Positions 1 through 7,577 of a DNA stretch of 62,246 nucleotides are shown here, piece after piece (position 1 is the stretch's first letter; every line of letters starts with the position of its first letter). The position numbers and the translations under genes are program-made. The notes beneath the pieces were generated by a model. That model was not told the origin of the DNA and did not search any database. It was given only the letters and a program-made list of their open reading frames with translations. Origin of the DNA: CAYMTT01 sp964393465 (lineage in GTDB: Bacteria; Patescibacteriota; Minisyncoccia; Minisyncoccales; MHMH01); the NCBI GenBank assembly GCA_964393465.1, contig CAYMTT010000001.1:1-62246 (forward strand), in the 5' to 3' direction.

Positions 1-475
1 CTCGCAGTGCTTCAAGTTGGCCGGTCATTGTGCGTTCTTTGGCCGCACGCACACGCTCGCGGGCTTGCTCTGGCACACGTTCAATTACTTGATCAAGTGC
101 GGAAAGATGTTTCGTTGTTGCGTCCGTCACTTCCGCTTCAAGATCAAGCTCACCCGTGCGTTCGGCGCGTTCTTTTGCTTCGGCAAACTGTTCTTCATAG
201 AGCCTCGCTGCCTCTGTTGTATTTTCGTCATCTTGTCGCTCGGCAAGCACTTGCGCTTCCGCTAATCGTTCTTCAGCAAGCGCGAGATAGCGACGCGCTT
301 TGTTGGCTTCGCCAAAGGTAAAAAATGTGCCAACATCCTCAAAGAAACGATCAAGGAAGAATAGCGGGCTTCCAGGTGTCGTTCCTGCTTGCGGCAGATC
401 GTTTGTCTGTGCGCTTACCACGCCGAAAAATGAAAATACTCCAAGCATGGCAATCGCAATAATTTTTTTACTCAT
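1..475 (-). CDS. DUF5667-like secreted protein, start of gene (partial)
   Basis: The frame opens at an ATG at 475 and runs off the left edge, giving 158 residues without a stop. Residues 1-22 form a signal peptide (MSKKIIAIAMLG then a hydrophobic stretch ending VVSA). Next comes a PGSPLFFLDRFFEDVG motif, then a Glu/Ala/Arg-rich helical region with repeated ARRYLALAEERLAEA-like heptads. This order matches the DUF5667 family of exported helical proteins; function unknown. Arginine is CGT/CGC/CGA and isoleucine ATT here, whereas neighbouring genes favour AGA/AGG and ATA. The plus-strand frames over this stretch are shadows. Confidence 0.75.
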   Translation of the reverse strand, partial: MSKKIIAIAMLGVFSFFGVVSAQTNDLPQAGTTPGSPLFFLDRFFEDVGTFFTFGEANKARRYLALAEERLAEAQVLAERQDDENTTEAARLYEEQFAEAKERAERTGELDLEAEVTDATTKHLSALDQVIERVPEQARERVRAAKERTMTGQLEALR

Positions 476-523
476 ATACATCATTTTATGTTTAGTTATT
501 TATTATGTGGCTCGACCTTTTTT

Positions 524-558
524 ATTATACCACACGGCTGTCTACACTTTTTATTATA
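524..558 (-). promoter_or_regulatory. Tandem TATAAT-like boxes upstream of the DUF5667 gene
   Basis: Read on the minus strand, two GGTATAATAAAA copies lie at about 524-531 and 553-560, some 50-80 bases before the start at 475. A TTGACA box lies at 588-593, but neither spacing is the ideal 17 bases. One is probably the -10 box; the duplication is unusual. The rest of 476-675 holds no gene that I can support. Confidence 0.4.
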
Positions 559-620
559 CCTGTTATCCCTCCTTTTTAACAAATTTTTGTCAACCTATCC
601 GCAAAAGAAACTCTCAATAA

Positions 621-639
621 CTTTGCGAACCTCGCAAAG
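621..639. repeat. Perfect 8-bp hairpin, possible weak terminator after tsaD
   Basis: CTTTGCGA and TCGCAAAG flank a 3-base loop, 37 bases beyond the tsaD stop. There is no clean T-run on either side, so intrinsic termination is uncertain. It lies in the zone where base composition changes between the DUF5667 gene and tsaD. Confidence 0.35.
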
Positions 640-675
640 CAAAAAGCAGAACAAGAACCTCTCCTTTTTCTTTTA

Positions 676-1698
676 CTATATCCCCAAGTTGGAATCGGCC
701 TTTGCTTGTAAAGGCTTTTTTTGCCGGTTGAAATAGGCGGCAGCGGCCACCATGGCGCCGTTATCCGTGCAGAAAGCCAGATCGGGCTTGTAGTATTCCG
801 ATTCTTTTGAAACTTTTTCTTCCAGCTGCCTTCTAAGCTCTTTGTTGGCGGCCACCCCTCCACCGAGAATGACAGAGCCCACCTTGAACTCCTTTACCGC
901 CCTGTAAGTTTTGGCAAGCAAAACGTCGATTACGGCCTGCTGTACTTCGGAACACATCTCCCGGATATAAGTCAAAGATTTCCTTTTGCGCGGAGGCTGT
1001 TTTTTGTAATGATAGAGCACGGCGGTCTTTAATCCCGAAAAGCTGAAATCGTAGTTTTTCTGATGAATCATGGGCCTGGGCAAAAAAATGGTTCTTTTCC
1101 CCGAAAACTTTTCAGCTTCTCTGGAAATGACAGGACCGCCAGGATATCCCAAACCGAGTATCCTGGCAACCTTGTCCAGGCATTCTCCGGCAGCGTCGTC
1201 CACCGTTTCCCCTATCAGGGAATAAGAGCCTATTTTTTTCATCAAGACCAGCTGGGTATGCCCTCCGCTGACAATAAGGCAAACGGCAGGCAGTTTTATT
1301 GAATCTATATCCTTGTTTATATAGTTCGCAAGAATATGGGCTTCCATGTGGTTTACGAAAACCAGGGGCTTTTTATGTCTTTTGGCTTTTTCCAGAGCGA
1401 AATTTATTCCCTCCCAAAGGCAAGGTTCCAATCCGGGGCCGGAAGTGGCCCCTATCAAATCGATATCAGAAAGATTAAAGCCCTTGAGAGCTTTTTTAAA
1501 GACCAAGGAAAGATTCTTTTGGTGTTCCCTTTTTGCCAAGGAAGGGAAAACTCCTCCGTAGGGAGCGTGGAGCTTCACCTGAGAGGAAATCACATTGGAA
1601 AGAACCTGAAGTTTTTTTCCTTTGAACTCCAGCAAGGCACAGGAAGTGTCGTCGCAGGAAGTATCTATCCCTATAATCTTAAGATTTTTGGGGGACAT
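676..1698 (-). CDS. tsaD: tRNA N6-threonylcarbamoyladenosine transferase TsaD
   Basis: TsaD transfers the threonylcarbamoyl group from TC-AMP to A37 of ANN-decoding tRNAs (t6A). The 340 residues are the normal family length. Seen: the ASKHA start GIDTSCDDTS (about 10-19), the metal-binding HMEAH (117-121), SGGHTQ (144-149), FSFSGLKTAV, LGGGVAANKELR and the C-terminal TDNGAM. The start at 1698 overlaps the tsaC stop by 28 bases, so the two t6A genes are probably translated together. TsaB and TsaE, usually needed in bacteria, are not in the window. Confidence 0.97.
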   Translation of the reverse strand: MSPKNLKIIGIDTSCDDTSCALLEFKGKKLQVLSNVISSQVKLHAPYGGVFPSLAKREHQKNLSLVFKKALKGFNLSDIDLIGATSGPGLEPCLWEGINFALEKAKRHKKPLVFVNHMEAHILANYINKDIDSIKLPAVCLIVSGGHTQLVLMKKIGSYSLIGETVDDAAGECLDKVARILGLGYPGGPVISREAEKFSGKRTIFLPRPMIHQKNYDFSFSGLKTAVLYHYKKQPPRKRKSLTYIREMCSEVQQAVIDVLLAKTYRAVKEFKVGSVILGGGVAANKELRRQLEEKVSKESEYYKPDLAFCTDNGAMVAAAAYFNRQKKPLQAKADSNLGI

Positions 1699-2210
1699 AT
1701 CGTTAAATCTATTACTGTTGAAGGCTCGGACTCTTTTAAATTCCCTGCATCAAAGGCCATGTCGGGCTTCAAGTCTTCGAACTGGGAAACTACTTCTTTG
1801 AATCTGGTCGAGGGCGCGTTTCCTGAAACGTTGGCCGAAGTTCCGGTCAAAGGAAGGCTGGTTTCTTTCAAGAGCTCGTTTATAAATTCGTATTTTGGTA
1901 TTCTCAGGCCTAAGGTTCCTCCTTTTTTCCCTTTCAAGACGGCGGTCACCTGCCCGGGCCAAACCTTTTTTAAAAGCTCTTCCTGTCTTTTGTCCACCTT
2001 GACCAGCTTTTTGGCATACTCCACGTCCTTTACGAAAACGGGGACCTGTTTTTCTTTCTCTCTTTTCTTTATCTTAAAAAGCCTTTCTAAAGCTTTTTTG
2101 TTTCCGTAATCGCATACCAAACCGTAAACGGTGTCGGTGGGGCAGATCAAAACTTTCCCTTCTTTCAAGGCCTTGGCCGCTTTTTTGATATCCGGCTTTA
2201 TTATTTCCAT
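1671..2210 (-). CDS. tsaC: Threonylcarbamoyl-AMP synthase (TsaC/Sua5 family)
   Basis: Makes threonylcarbamoyl-AMP from threonine, bicarbonate and ATP, the first step of t6A synthesis. About 179 residues form one YrdC-type domain: KEGKVLICPTDTVYGL near the N-terminus, the basic KKREKEKQ, the WPGQVT strand and TGTSANVSGN near residue 130. I start it at MEIIKPD (2210), because the longer frame to 2243 adds 11 unconserved residues that overlap the next gene. It lacks the C-terminal Sua5 domain, so it is the short TsaC form. It pairs with tsaD directly downstream. Confidence 0.95.
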   Translation of the reverse strand: MEIIKPDIKKAAKALKEGKVLICPTDTVYGLVCDYGNKKALERLFKIKKREKEKQVPVFVKDVEYAKKLVKVDKRQEELLKKVWPGQVTAVLKGKKGGTLGLRIPKYEFINELLKETSLPLTGTSANVSGNAPSTRFKEVVSQFEDLKPDMAFDAGNLKESEPSTVIDLTICPPKILRL

Positions 2211-2223
2211 ATTCCAATCTACC

Positions 2224-3147
2224 TTATTCTCTCTCAAATTCAACCTTTTTTTCCTTCCTGGCTTTGGTGGAATAATACTTTGTCAGCCTTTCGGCTTTCT
2301 TTCGGGCAGATTCTGGAATCCGGCCTCTTTGATAATTCCTGACCAGGGTCAGGGGACCGGAATAGTCTTTCAATTCCAGCAGAAGATCTTCTTTCCCGGC
2401 AAGCTTTCTTATCCCCCCGTTTTCCTTTTCGTTCCTGCCCACCACGATTTTTGTCTTTCCGCTCCAAAAGTGCCTGCCAAGCTTCAAAAGCTCGATGTCG
2501 TCTTTTCCGCATTCGGGGTATTTTCCAAAAAGCTCTTTTAAGCGCAAGCTGAACTGCAAATCCGTCAAAAGGCAGCCTCCCGCCGGCGTGGGATATTTTT
2601 TTATCTTCCATTTTTTGGCAAGCTCCATCTGTTTTTTCCGGGAGCGCCCGGAAATGGAAAAAAGCTTTTTCCTGTCCACCCAGCCCTTTTTTTCCGGCAG
2701 AGTCAAGGGAAGCAGTTTCGCAGAAAGCGGCCTCAGCAAAAGCCCGGCCAAGGAAGATTCCTTCTCTGCCAAAAAAAGAGCTTGAATATTCTGGGACATG
2801 GGCCTCTGGCCCAAAACTTCCCCGGTAGCTATGAAATCAAACCCTTCTTTTTCCATTGTCTTTTTGGCTTCCTTGAGCATTAAAATCCGGCAGTCCGTGC
2901 AGGGATTCATTCCCTTCCCCATTCCATGCAAGGGGCGCTTTACCGTTTCCAAGTACTTTTCCGATATGTCTTTTGCCTTGAAGGGAATCTTTAGCTTTTT
3001 GGCGGCTTCTTTTGGCTGTTTTTCATTAAAAAAACAGCTCTTGAAAGATAGAGCGGTAATTTTTATCCCCTGCCTTTTCAAGATTTCAGCTGCCAAAATG
3101 GAATCGAGTCCTCCGGAAAAGAGAACCAGAGCTTTAACTTTTTTCAT
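2224..3147 (-). CDS. PP-loop ATPase, tRNA-thiolation-like, with C-terminal NFACT-R-like domain
   Basis: The N-terminus reads LVLFSGGLDS, a PP-loop that adenylates its substrate as in MnmA/ThiI. Conserved cysteines follow in NPCTDCR (about 82-88), then TGEVLGQRPMSQ and, near 195, PTPAGGCLLTD, which could supply a catalytic cysteine. The last ~90 residues (KIVVGRNEKENGGI, then a GPLTLVRN stretch) resemble the NFACT-R-type RNA-binding module found in one MnmA-like family. I infer sulfur transfer to tRNA, but substrate and position are unknown. The context (tsaC/tsaD next door) fits tRNA modification. Its start overlaps the end of the nucleotidyltransferase gene by 14 bases. Confidence 0.75.
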   Translation of the reverse strand: MKKVKALVLFSGGLDSILAAEILKRQGIKITALSFKSCFFNEKQPKEAAKKLKIPFKAKDISEKYLETVKRPLHGMGKGMNPCTDCRILMLKEAKKTMEKEGFDFIATGEVLGQRPMSQNIQALFLAEKESSLAGLLLRPLSAKLLPLTLPEKKGWVDRKKLFSISGRSRKKQMELAKKWKIKKYPTPAGGCLLTDLQFSLRLKELFGKYPECGKDDIELLKLGRHFWSGKTKIVVGRNEKENGGIRKLAGKEDLLLELKDYSGPLTLVRNYQRGRIPESARKKAERLTKYYSTKARKEKKVEFERE

Positions 3148-4291
3148 TGACGAATTTGGTGTAAAAACTAGAGTTGTCTTTAAGGTCTTGGAAAACCACG
3201 GAGGCCGGCCCCACCAGGCAGCCGGAACCTATTTTTACTCCCGGCATCAAGGAAACGTTTATGCCAAAACGAGTATTTTCCCCGACAATGGCCCCCAAAG
3301 AATTCATCCCCGTTTTTTTGATCTCTCCCTTATCGAACCTGATATTGGCAGTAACCGTGCCCGCTCCCGTGCGGCAGTCTTTGCCGAAAATCGAATCTCC
3401 GAAATACCCCGAATGGACGTGGACTCCTTTCTGGAAAATGCACCTGGCCACTTCAGCTTGCGACCCAACCATGGCACCTTCCTCCAAATCGGTGTAATCC
3501 CTGACCACGGCGTTGTTCCCTATCAGGCAGTTGTCGCCGATATAGCAGGGGGGATTGATTACAGCCCCCTTGAAAATCTTGACGTTCTTTCCGACGTAAA
3601 CTTTGTTTTTACCCAGATTCTTTTCCATTAAATATCTGGCTGCGGAAAAAAGATTCCAGGGATATTTCAAAGAAGGAGTTTCCTCTTCTTTTTTCTTTAA
3701 AACAACGGCTTTGTAATTCTTTTCCCTGGCGTAAAGGGACAAAGCCTCTTCGAAGTCGTAATCGTGTCTGCCGACTTTTTTGTAAAAGCCGAAGAAATCC
3801 TTATCCAAAGGATAGACGCCCACAACCTTCAAATCCGAAGGGGCTCTGTTTTTGGGTTTCTCTATTATGCCTTCAATCCTGTTTCCTTTGAACTTCAGCA
3901 TTCCGAAAAGCTCCGGAGTCTTGGTTTTCTGGGCAAAAAGCACTTTTTTAAAAGACCCTCTGCAGCCCTGGAGTATTTCTCCGGCGTCTATCTTTCCGGC
4001 GTTCAGAACCAGAAAGGGGCCTTTAATGAAATCCTTTGCCTGCCAAAGGGCATTGCCCATGCCCGAAGGGTTTTTTTGGACCGCGTACTTTATTTTTTTA
4101 TCCTTCAGCTCTTTTTCTATTTCCCTTGTCGAATCCTGAACGACTATAATTTCTTTCACTCCAGCTTTTTTTAGCCCGTCTATGGTATGGGAAATCAAAG
4201 GACGCCCCATTATTCTGAAAAGGGACTTGTGTTTGTAGTTTAAAGGCCAAAAACGGCTCGAACGGCCGGCGGCCAGAATCACGGCCTGCAT
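3134..4291 (-). CDS. Sugar-1-phosphate nucleotidyltransferase with left-handed beta-helix (GlmU-like)
   Basis: Of 385 residues, 1 to ~230 form a nucleotidyltransferase domain beginning MQAVILAAGRSSRF with the substrate lysine region NYKHKSLFRIMGRPL. Residues ~255-375 are hexapeptide repeats of a left-handed beta-helix (VYVGKNVKIFKGAVI, YIGDNCLIGNNAVV, TRFGINVSLMPGVKIG). The layout is that of GlmU and archaeal bifunctional sugar-1-phosphate nucleotidyltransferase/acetyltransferases. It plausibly makes a UDP- or dTDP-sugar for the envelope; glmS lies 3 kb away. Start at MQAVIL (4291), overlapping the yvcK stop by 13 bases; the longer upstream frame is antisense-like filler. Confidence 0.85.
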   Translation of the reverse strand: MQAVILAAGRSSRFWPLNYKHKSLFRIMGRPLISHTIDGLKKAGVKEIIVVQDSTREIEKELKDKKIKYAVQKNPSGMGNALWQAKDFIKGPFLVLNAGKIDAGEILQGCRGSFKKVLFAQKTKTPELFGMLKFKGNRIEGIIEKPKNRAPSDLKVVGVYPLDKDFFGFYKKVGRHDYDFEEALSLYAREKNYKAVVLKKKEEETPSLKYPWNLFSAARYLMEKNLGKNKVYVGKNVKIFKGAVINPPCYIGDNCLIGNNAVVRDYTDLEEGAMVGSQAEVARCIFQKGVHVHSGYFGDSIFGKDCRTGAGTVTANIRFDKGEIKKTGMNSLGAIVGENTRFGINVSLMPGVKIGSGCLVGPASVVFQDLKDNSSFYTKFVNEKS

Positions 4292-5268
4292 AATTGGAAT
4301 ATTGCTTTTGATAATTTTTCCGGATCGTGGCAAATAGATCCGGAGTCCGAAATGAGATCGGCCCCCAGATATTTTTTCCCGGGCAGAATGCTGCCCAAAG
4401 CTATGGGCTCCAAGCATTCGGGATAATTTTTTTTGTGCCCGCTCACTCTCTTTGGGGAGGGCTTTCTATTGTTGTAGATCACTTTATCCAGCAGTCCTCC
4501 CAAATATTTTTCGATTTCGTTGGCGAATTTCACAACGGTGTATCCGTTGGTTTCCCCGTACTTTGTCATTAAATTGCAGATGTAAACTTTTTTGGCCCGG
4601 CTTTTTCTGACGGCTTCGGAAATCCCTTTTACCAGCAAAATCTGAGACAAAGAAGAATAAAGGTCGCCCGGACCCATGACTATAAGATCGGCTTCCTTGA
4701 TGGCTTTCAAAGCGCCGGGATAAGCTTTGGCTTCCGGCTCCAAGAAAACCCTCTTTATTTTCAAATTCCCGTCGTGCTTGGGAATGTCTATTTCTCCCTC
4801 TCCCCTGACGATTTGCCCGTTTTCCAGCTCGGCACAGAGAGTGGCATCTTCCAAAGTAGAAGGAAAAATATCGCAGTAAGAAGGAATTCTCAAATCATCT
4901 TTCAAATCATCTTTCAATTCTTTTAAGGCCCGCTCCGTGCTTCCGGAAGAAGCCAGGACGGCGTTGGTGCAGTAAATGTTTGCCAGAACGTGCCCCTTCA
5001 TGGGACTGTTTTCGCTTTGATAGCGGTAAGCGAAAAGATTCTTTTTCGAGGGAGAAATTCGAGCCAAAGCCAAAACCGCTCTCCTGAAATCGCCGAAAGC
5101 CACTTTGGTGCCGAATTGTCTTCTTTCTCTGCCCGCCGATCCTCCGCTGTCGAGCATGGCCGAAACCACCGAAAGCTTTACAGGATACTTTTTAAGGCCT
5201 TGCAAAACGGCCTCGGGCATGGCATTTCCTCCGCCCAAACAGACTATTTTCGGGCAAGTTTCTTTCAT
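4279..5268 (-). CDS. YvcK/CofD-like family protein (gluconeogenesis factor)
   Basis: The YvcK family binds UDP-GlcNAc and links carbon flow to cell-wall synthesis; the enzymatic relative is CofD. Over 329 residues I see the Rossmann-like CLGGGNAMPEAV (10-21), SAMLDSGGSAGRERR (about 37-51), DFRRAVLALA, then IVMGPGDLYSSL and the VYICNLMTKYGETNGYT block typical of YvcK rather than CofD. The neighbour is a GlmU-like gene, in keeping with an envelope-precursor role. The iorB operon upstream ends in its own terminator, so this gene probably starts a new transcript. Confidence 0.88.
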   Translation of the reverse strand: MKETCPKIVCLGGGNAMPEAVLQGLKKYPVKLSVVSAMLDSGGSAGRERRQFGTKVAFGDFRRAVLALARISPSKKNLFAYRYQSENSPMKGHVLANIYCTNAVLASSGSTERALKELKDDLKDDLRIPSYCDIFPSTLEDATLCAELENGQIVRGEGEIDIPKHDGNLKIKRVFLEPEAKAYPGALKAIKEADLIVMGPGDLYSSLSQILLVKGISEAVRKSRAKKVYICNLMTKYGETNGYTVVKFANEIEKYLGGLLDKVIYNNRKPSPKRVSGHKKNYPECLEPIALGSILPGKKYLGADLISDSGSICHDPEKLSKAIFQLCRP

Positions 5269-5306
5269 AATTAATGTTTAACACGTTTTCTGAAAGATTT
5301 CAAGGT

Positions 5307-5329
5307 AAAAAAAGAGGGGTACAACCCCC
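5307..5329 (-). terminator. Intrinsic terminator after iorB
   Basis: On the minus strand GGGGT-TGT-ACCCC is followed by TCTTTTTTT. The 5-bp GC stem and seven-T tract lie 31 bases past the iorB stop and 39 before the yvcK start. Confidence 0.75.
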
Positions 5330-5359
5330 ATAATGCCTCGAAAAATTGTCTTCTGGCGG

Positions 5360-5935
5360 TCAGGCTTTTTCTGCCAAATGAAAAGTTTTCCTGTTCAACT
5401 CCAAATGCTGGGGAGGAAGGACTTTTTCAACAGCTTTCAAAATTGAAGAAGATTTCAAGGGAATAATTCCCTTGAAAGAAGCCAAGCTCAAAAGATAGAT
5501 TCCGGCGGTCACCGAAACTCCGAGCTCTTTTTTGCAGATTTCCGAAGCCGGAACCAGAAAAATTTTTTCGCTAATCTTCTTCAGGGAGGCTAAAACTTCT
5601 TTTTCAGAAAGCGACTTTTGCATGGGAATCGGAACCGTCTGATTGTTCACCAAAAAACTGGTCCGGGAGCCGGCAAAAAAGGCTCCTCTTAAGGTTTCTT
5701 GAAGCTCCAAAGAAAGAACCACATCGGCCCGCCCCTCCATAACCATGGGCGAATAGATCTTCCTGCCGAATCTCACGTGCACCTGCACCGAACCCCCTCT
5801 CTGGCTCAAACCGTGGAGCTCGGAGGTCTTTAAATCTTTTCCCTCCAAAAGGGCGGCTTCAGCCAGCACCTGCAAAAGGGTTATCAATCCCTGTCCTCCC
5901 GTACCCACTATTACTATGTTGAATTGGTCTTTCAT
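5360..5935 (-). CDS. iorB: Indolepyruvate ferredoxin oxidoreductase, beta subunit
   Basis: The small subunit of the enzyme that oxidatively decarboxylates aryl pyruvates to acyl-CoA, passing electrons to ferredoxin. The 191 residues match the POR-gamma-type domain: NIVIVGTGGQGLITL (6-20), SELHGLSQRGGSVQVHVRFG (about 38-57), a valine/leucine-rich middle and AGIYLLSLASF. It follows iorA with a 1-base gap, so both subunits come from one mRNA. It probably serves amino-acid catabolism and supplies reduced ferredoxin in an anaerobe. Confidence 0.92.
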   Translation of the reverse strand: MKDQFNIVIVGTGGQGLITLLQVLAEAALLEGKDLKTSELHGLSQRGGSVQVHVRFGRKIYSPMVMEGRADVVLSLELQETLRGAFFAGSRTSFLVNNQTVPIPMQKSLSEKEVLASLKKISEKIFLVPASEICKKELGVSVTAGIYLLSLASFKGIIPLKSSSILKAVEKVLPPQHLELNRKTFHLAEKA

Positions 5936-5936
5936 G

Positions 5937-7571
5937 TTATTTCTTTTTTTGCATGAAAACGCAGGGGTGATCGGCTATAATTACCGAAACCTTTTCTTTT
6001 TCCAAAAATTCCTTGACCGTGCCCACGAACAGCTCCTGATCGGCAGGATCCACCGTCTTTACGTTCTCCACTCCGCAGGCCCTGACTATTTTCTCTATAT
6101 TCAAATCGTCACCCGAAGGCACCTGGGCTCCCGGATGGGGCTGGTGCCCGGTCATGGCCGTGGTCTGATTGCTCAATATTATGATCAAGGGGTTGGATTT
6201 ATTGAATACGGTGTTTATCAAAGCTGGAATTCCGGAATGGAAAAAAGTGCCGTCTCCGATAAAAGTGATGAGTTTTTGCCCGGTGGCTTTCTTTATCCCG
6301 TGGGCGATGCCCACAGAAGACCCCATGCAGGAAAGGTAATCCTGCAGAAAATGAGGAGGGCCGCCGGCCAGCATATAGCAGCCGATATCTCCTCCGAAAA
6401 CCACTTTTTCGGGATCAACCGCCTTTTTCACGCCTCCGAAAACCAGCCAATAAGGGCATCCGGGACAAAGCTGAGGGCGCCTCAAAACCGGCTTTAAATC
6501 TTTTTTCTCAGGGGTGAATTTTTTACCGGCAAAGGAAGCCACCGCTCCCGCTACTTGGCCCGGGGTGAGCTCTCCGACCTGAGGCAAAAGATTTTTACCC
6601 AGAACCTGCAAGCCGCAGTTGGATTTTTTTGCTGTCCTTTCCAATTCCCTTTCCAGATAAGGCTCGAGCTCTTCGACCACCAGAACCTTCTTGAAATTTC
6701 CGACGAACTTTTCTATCTTTTTTTCGGGCAAAGGATAAAAAGAACCCAGTTTCAAAACGGGCAGTTTAAGGTTAAGTTCTTTTAAAGCTTCCTTGACGTA
6801 AAGATAGGAAACACCGGAAGCGATTATCCCTGTTTTCCCTTTTGCCGGATTTTCAATCTTGTTGATGCCGGATTTTTCGAAAAATTCCCTTATCTTTTCT
6901 TCTTTTCCCAGAAGCTCTCTTTTCATTTCCAGAACCCGCGGAGGCATGGTCACGAACTTTTTGTTGTCCTTGACGAACTTTCCCTTGGCAGTTGAAGAGA
7001 CAACTTTGGAAAAGGTAACGGGCATTTTTTGATGGGAAACCCTGGTAGTGGTCCTCACCATTACCGGTATCGAGAATTTTTCTGAAATTTGGAAAGCAAG
7101 TTTGACGAATTCTTTACATTCCTGGGGATCGGAAGGCTCCAAGGTGGGGATGTGGGCGAGATATGAAAAGCCCCGGCTGTTTTCTTCAGACTGGGCCGAA
7201 CTGTGGCAGGAAGGGTCGTCGGCCACCAAGAGAACGGTAGGGCCCTTGGTTCCGGTGTAGACAAAAGGCAGCAAAGCGTCAGAACAGACGTTAACCCCGA
7301 AGTTTTTCATGGCTACCAGGGTTTTTAGGCCGGAAAAGGAAGCCCCCACTCCGGCCTCCAGGGCCACTTTTTCATTGGAAGAAAATTCAAAATGCCCCTT
7401 GAAATCCCCGCTTCCAGAAAGCTTGAAAAAAGTGTTGCCCACTTCCGAAGCCGGAGTGCCGGGATAAGTGGAAACGAACTGCACGCCCGATTCCAAAGCT
7501 CCCCGGACGACGGCTTCATTGCCCAGTAAAATCATTTTTTTGCCGGAAATGTTTTGAGTTAAAGGATTCAT
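5937..7571 (-). CDS. iorA: Indolepyruvate ferredoxin oxidoreductase, alpha subunit, without ferredoxin domain
   Basis: The catalytic TPP-binding subunit. Seen in order: pyrimidine-binding domain (GNEAVVRGALESGV, STYPGTPASE), swivel domain (VRTTTRVSH), a transketolase-C-like part, the cysteine motif QLCPGCPYW near residue 375, and TPP/Mg binding GDGTFFHSG with downstream NQTTAMTG. Characterised archaeal subunits are about 640 residues and end in a two-cluster 4Fe-4S ferredoxin domain. This one stops at 544 after CVFMQKKK, and only CPGCPY and scattered cysteines remain, so the terminal ferredoxin module is absent. Electrons must leave by another route. Confidence 0.92.
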   Translation of the reverse strand: MNPLTQNISGKKMILLGNEAVVRGALESGVQFVSTYPGTPASEVGNTFFKLSGSGDFKGHFEFSSNEKVALEAGVGASFSGLKTLVAMKNFGVNVCSDALLPFVYTGTKGPTVLLVADDPSCHSSAQSEENSRGFSYLAHIPTLEPSDPQECKEFVKLAFQISEKFSIPVMVRTTTRVSHQKMPVTFSKVVSSTAKGKFVKDNKKFVTMPPRVLEMKRELLGKEEKIREFFEKSGINKIENPAKGKTGIIASGVSYLYVKEALKELNLKLPVLKLGSFYPLPEKKIEKFVGNFKKVLVVEELEPYLERELERTAKKSNCGLQVLGKNLLPQVGELTPGQVAGAVASFAGKKFTPEKKDLKPVLRRPQLCPGCPYWLVFGGVKKAVDPEKVVFGGDIGCYMLAGGPPHFLQDYLSCMGSSVGIAHGIKKATGQKLITFIGDGTFFHSGIPALINTVFNKSNPLIIILSNQTTAMTGHQPHPGAQVPSGDDLNIEKIVRACGVENVKTVDPADQELFVGTVKEFLEKEKVSVIIADHPCVFMQKKK

Positions 7572-7577
7572 TTAAAA

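Noticed and set aside
7..321. Plus-strand frames over the first 480 bases
   Set aside because: The minus-strand frame has a signal peptide and DUF5667 signature; the plus frames have no motif and odd residue content.
300..736. Plus-strand frames in the gap before tsaD
   Set aside because: No ribosome-binding site or recognisable motif; they run through AT-rich promoter sequence and the end of tsaD.
1336..2109. 257-residue plus frame antisense to tsaD/tsaC
   Set aside because: Shadow of two certain genes; no motif.
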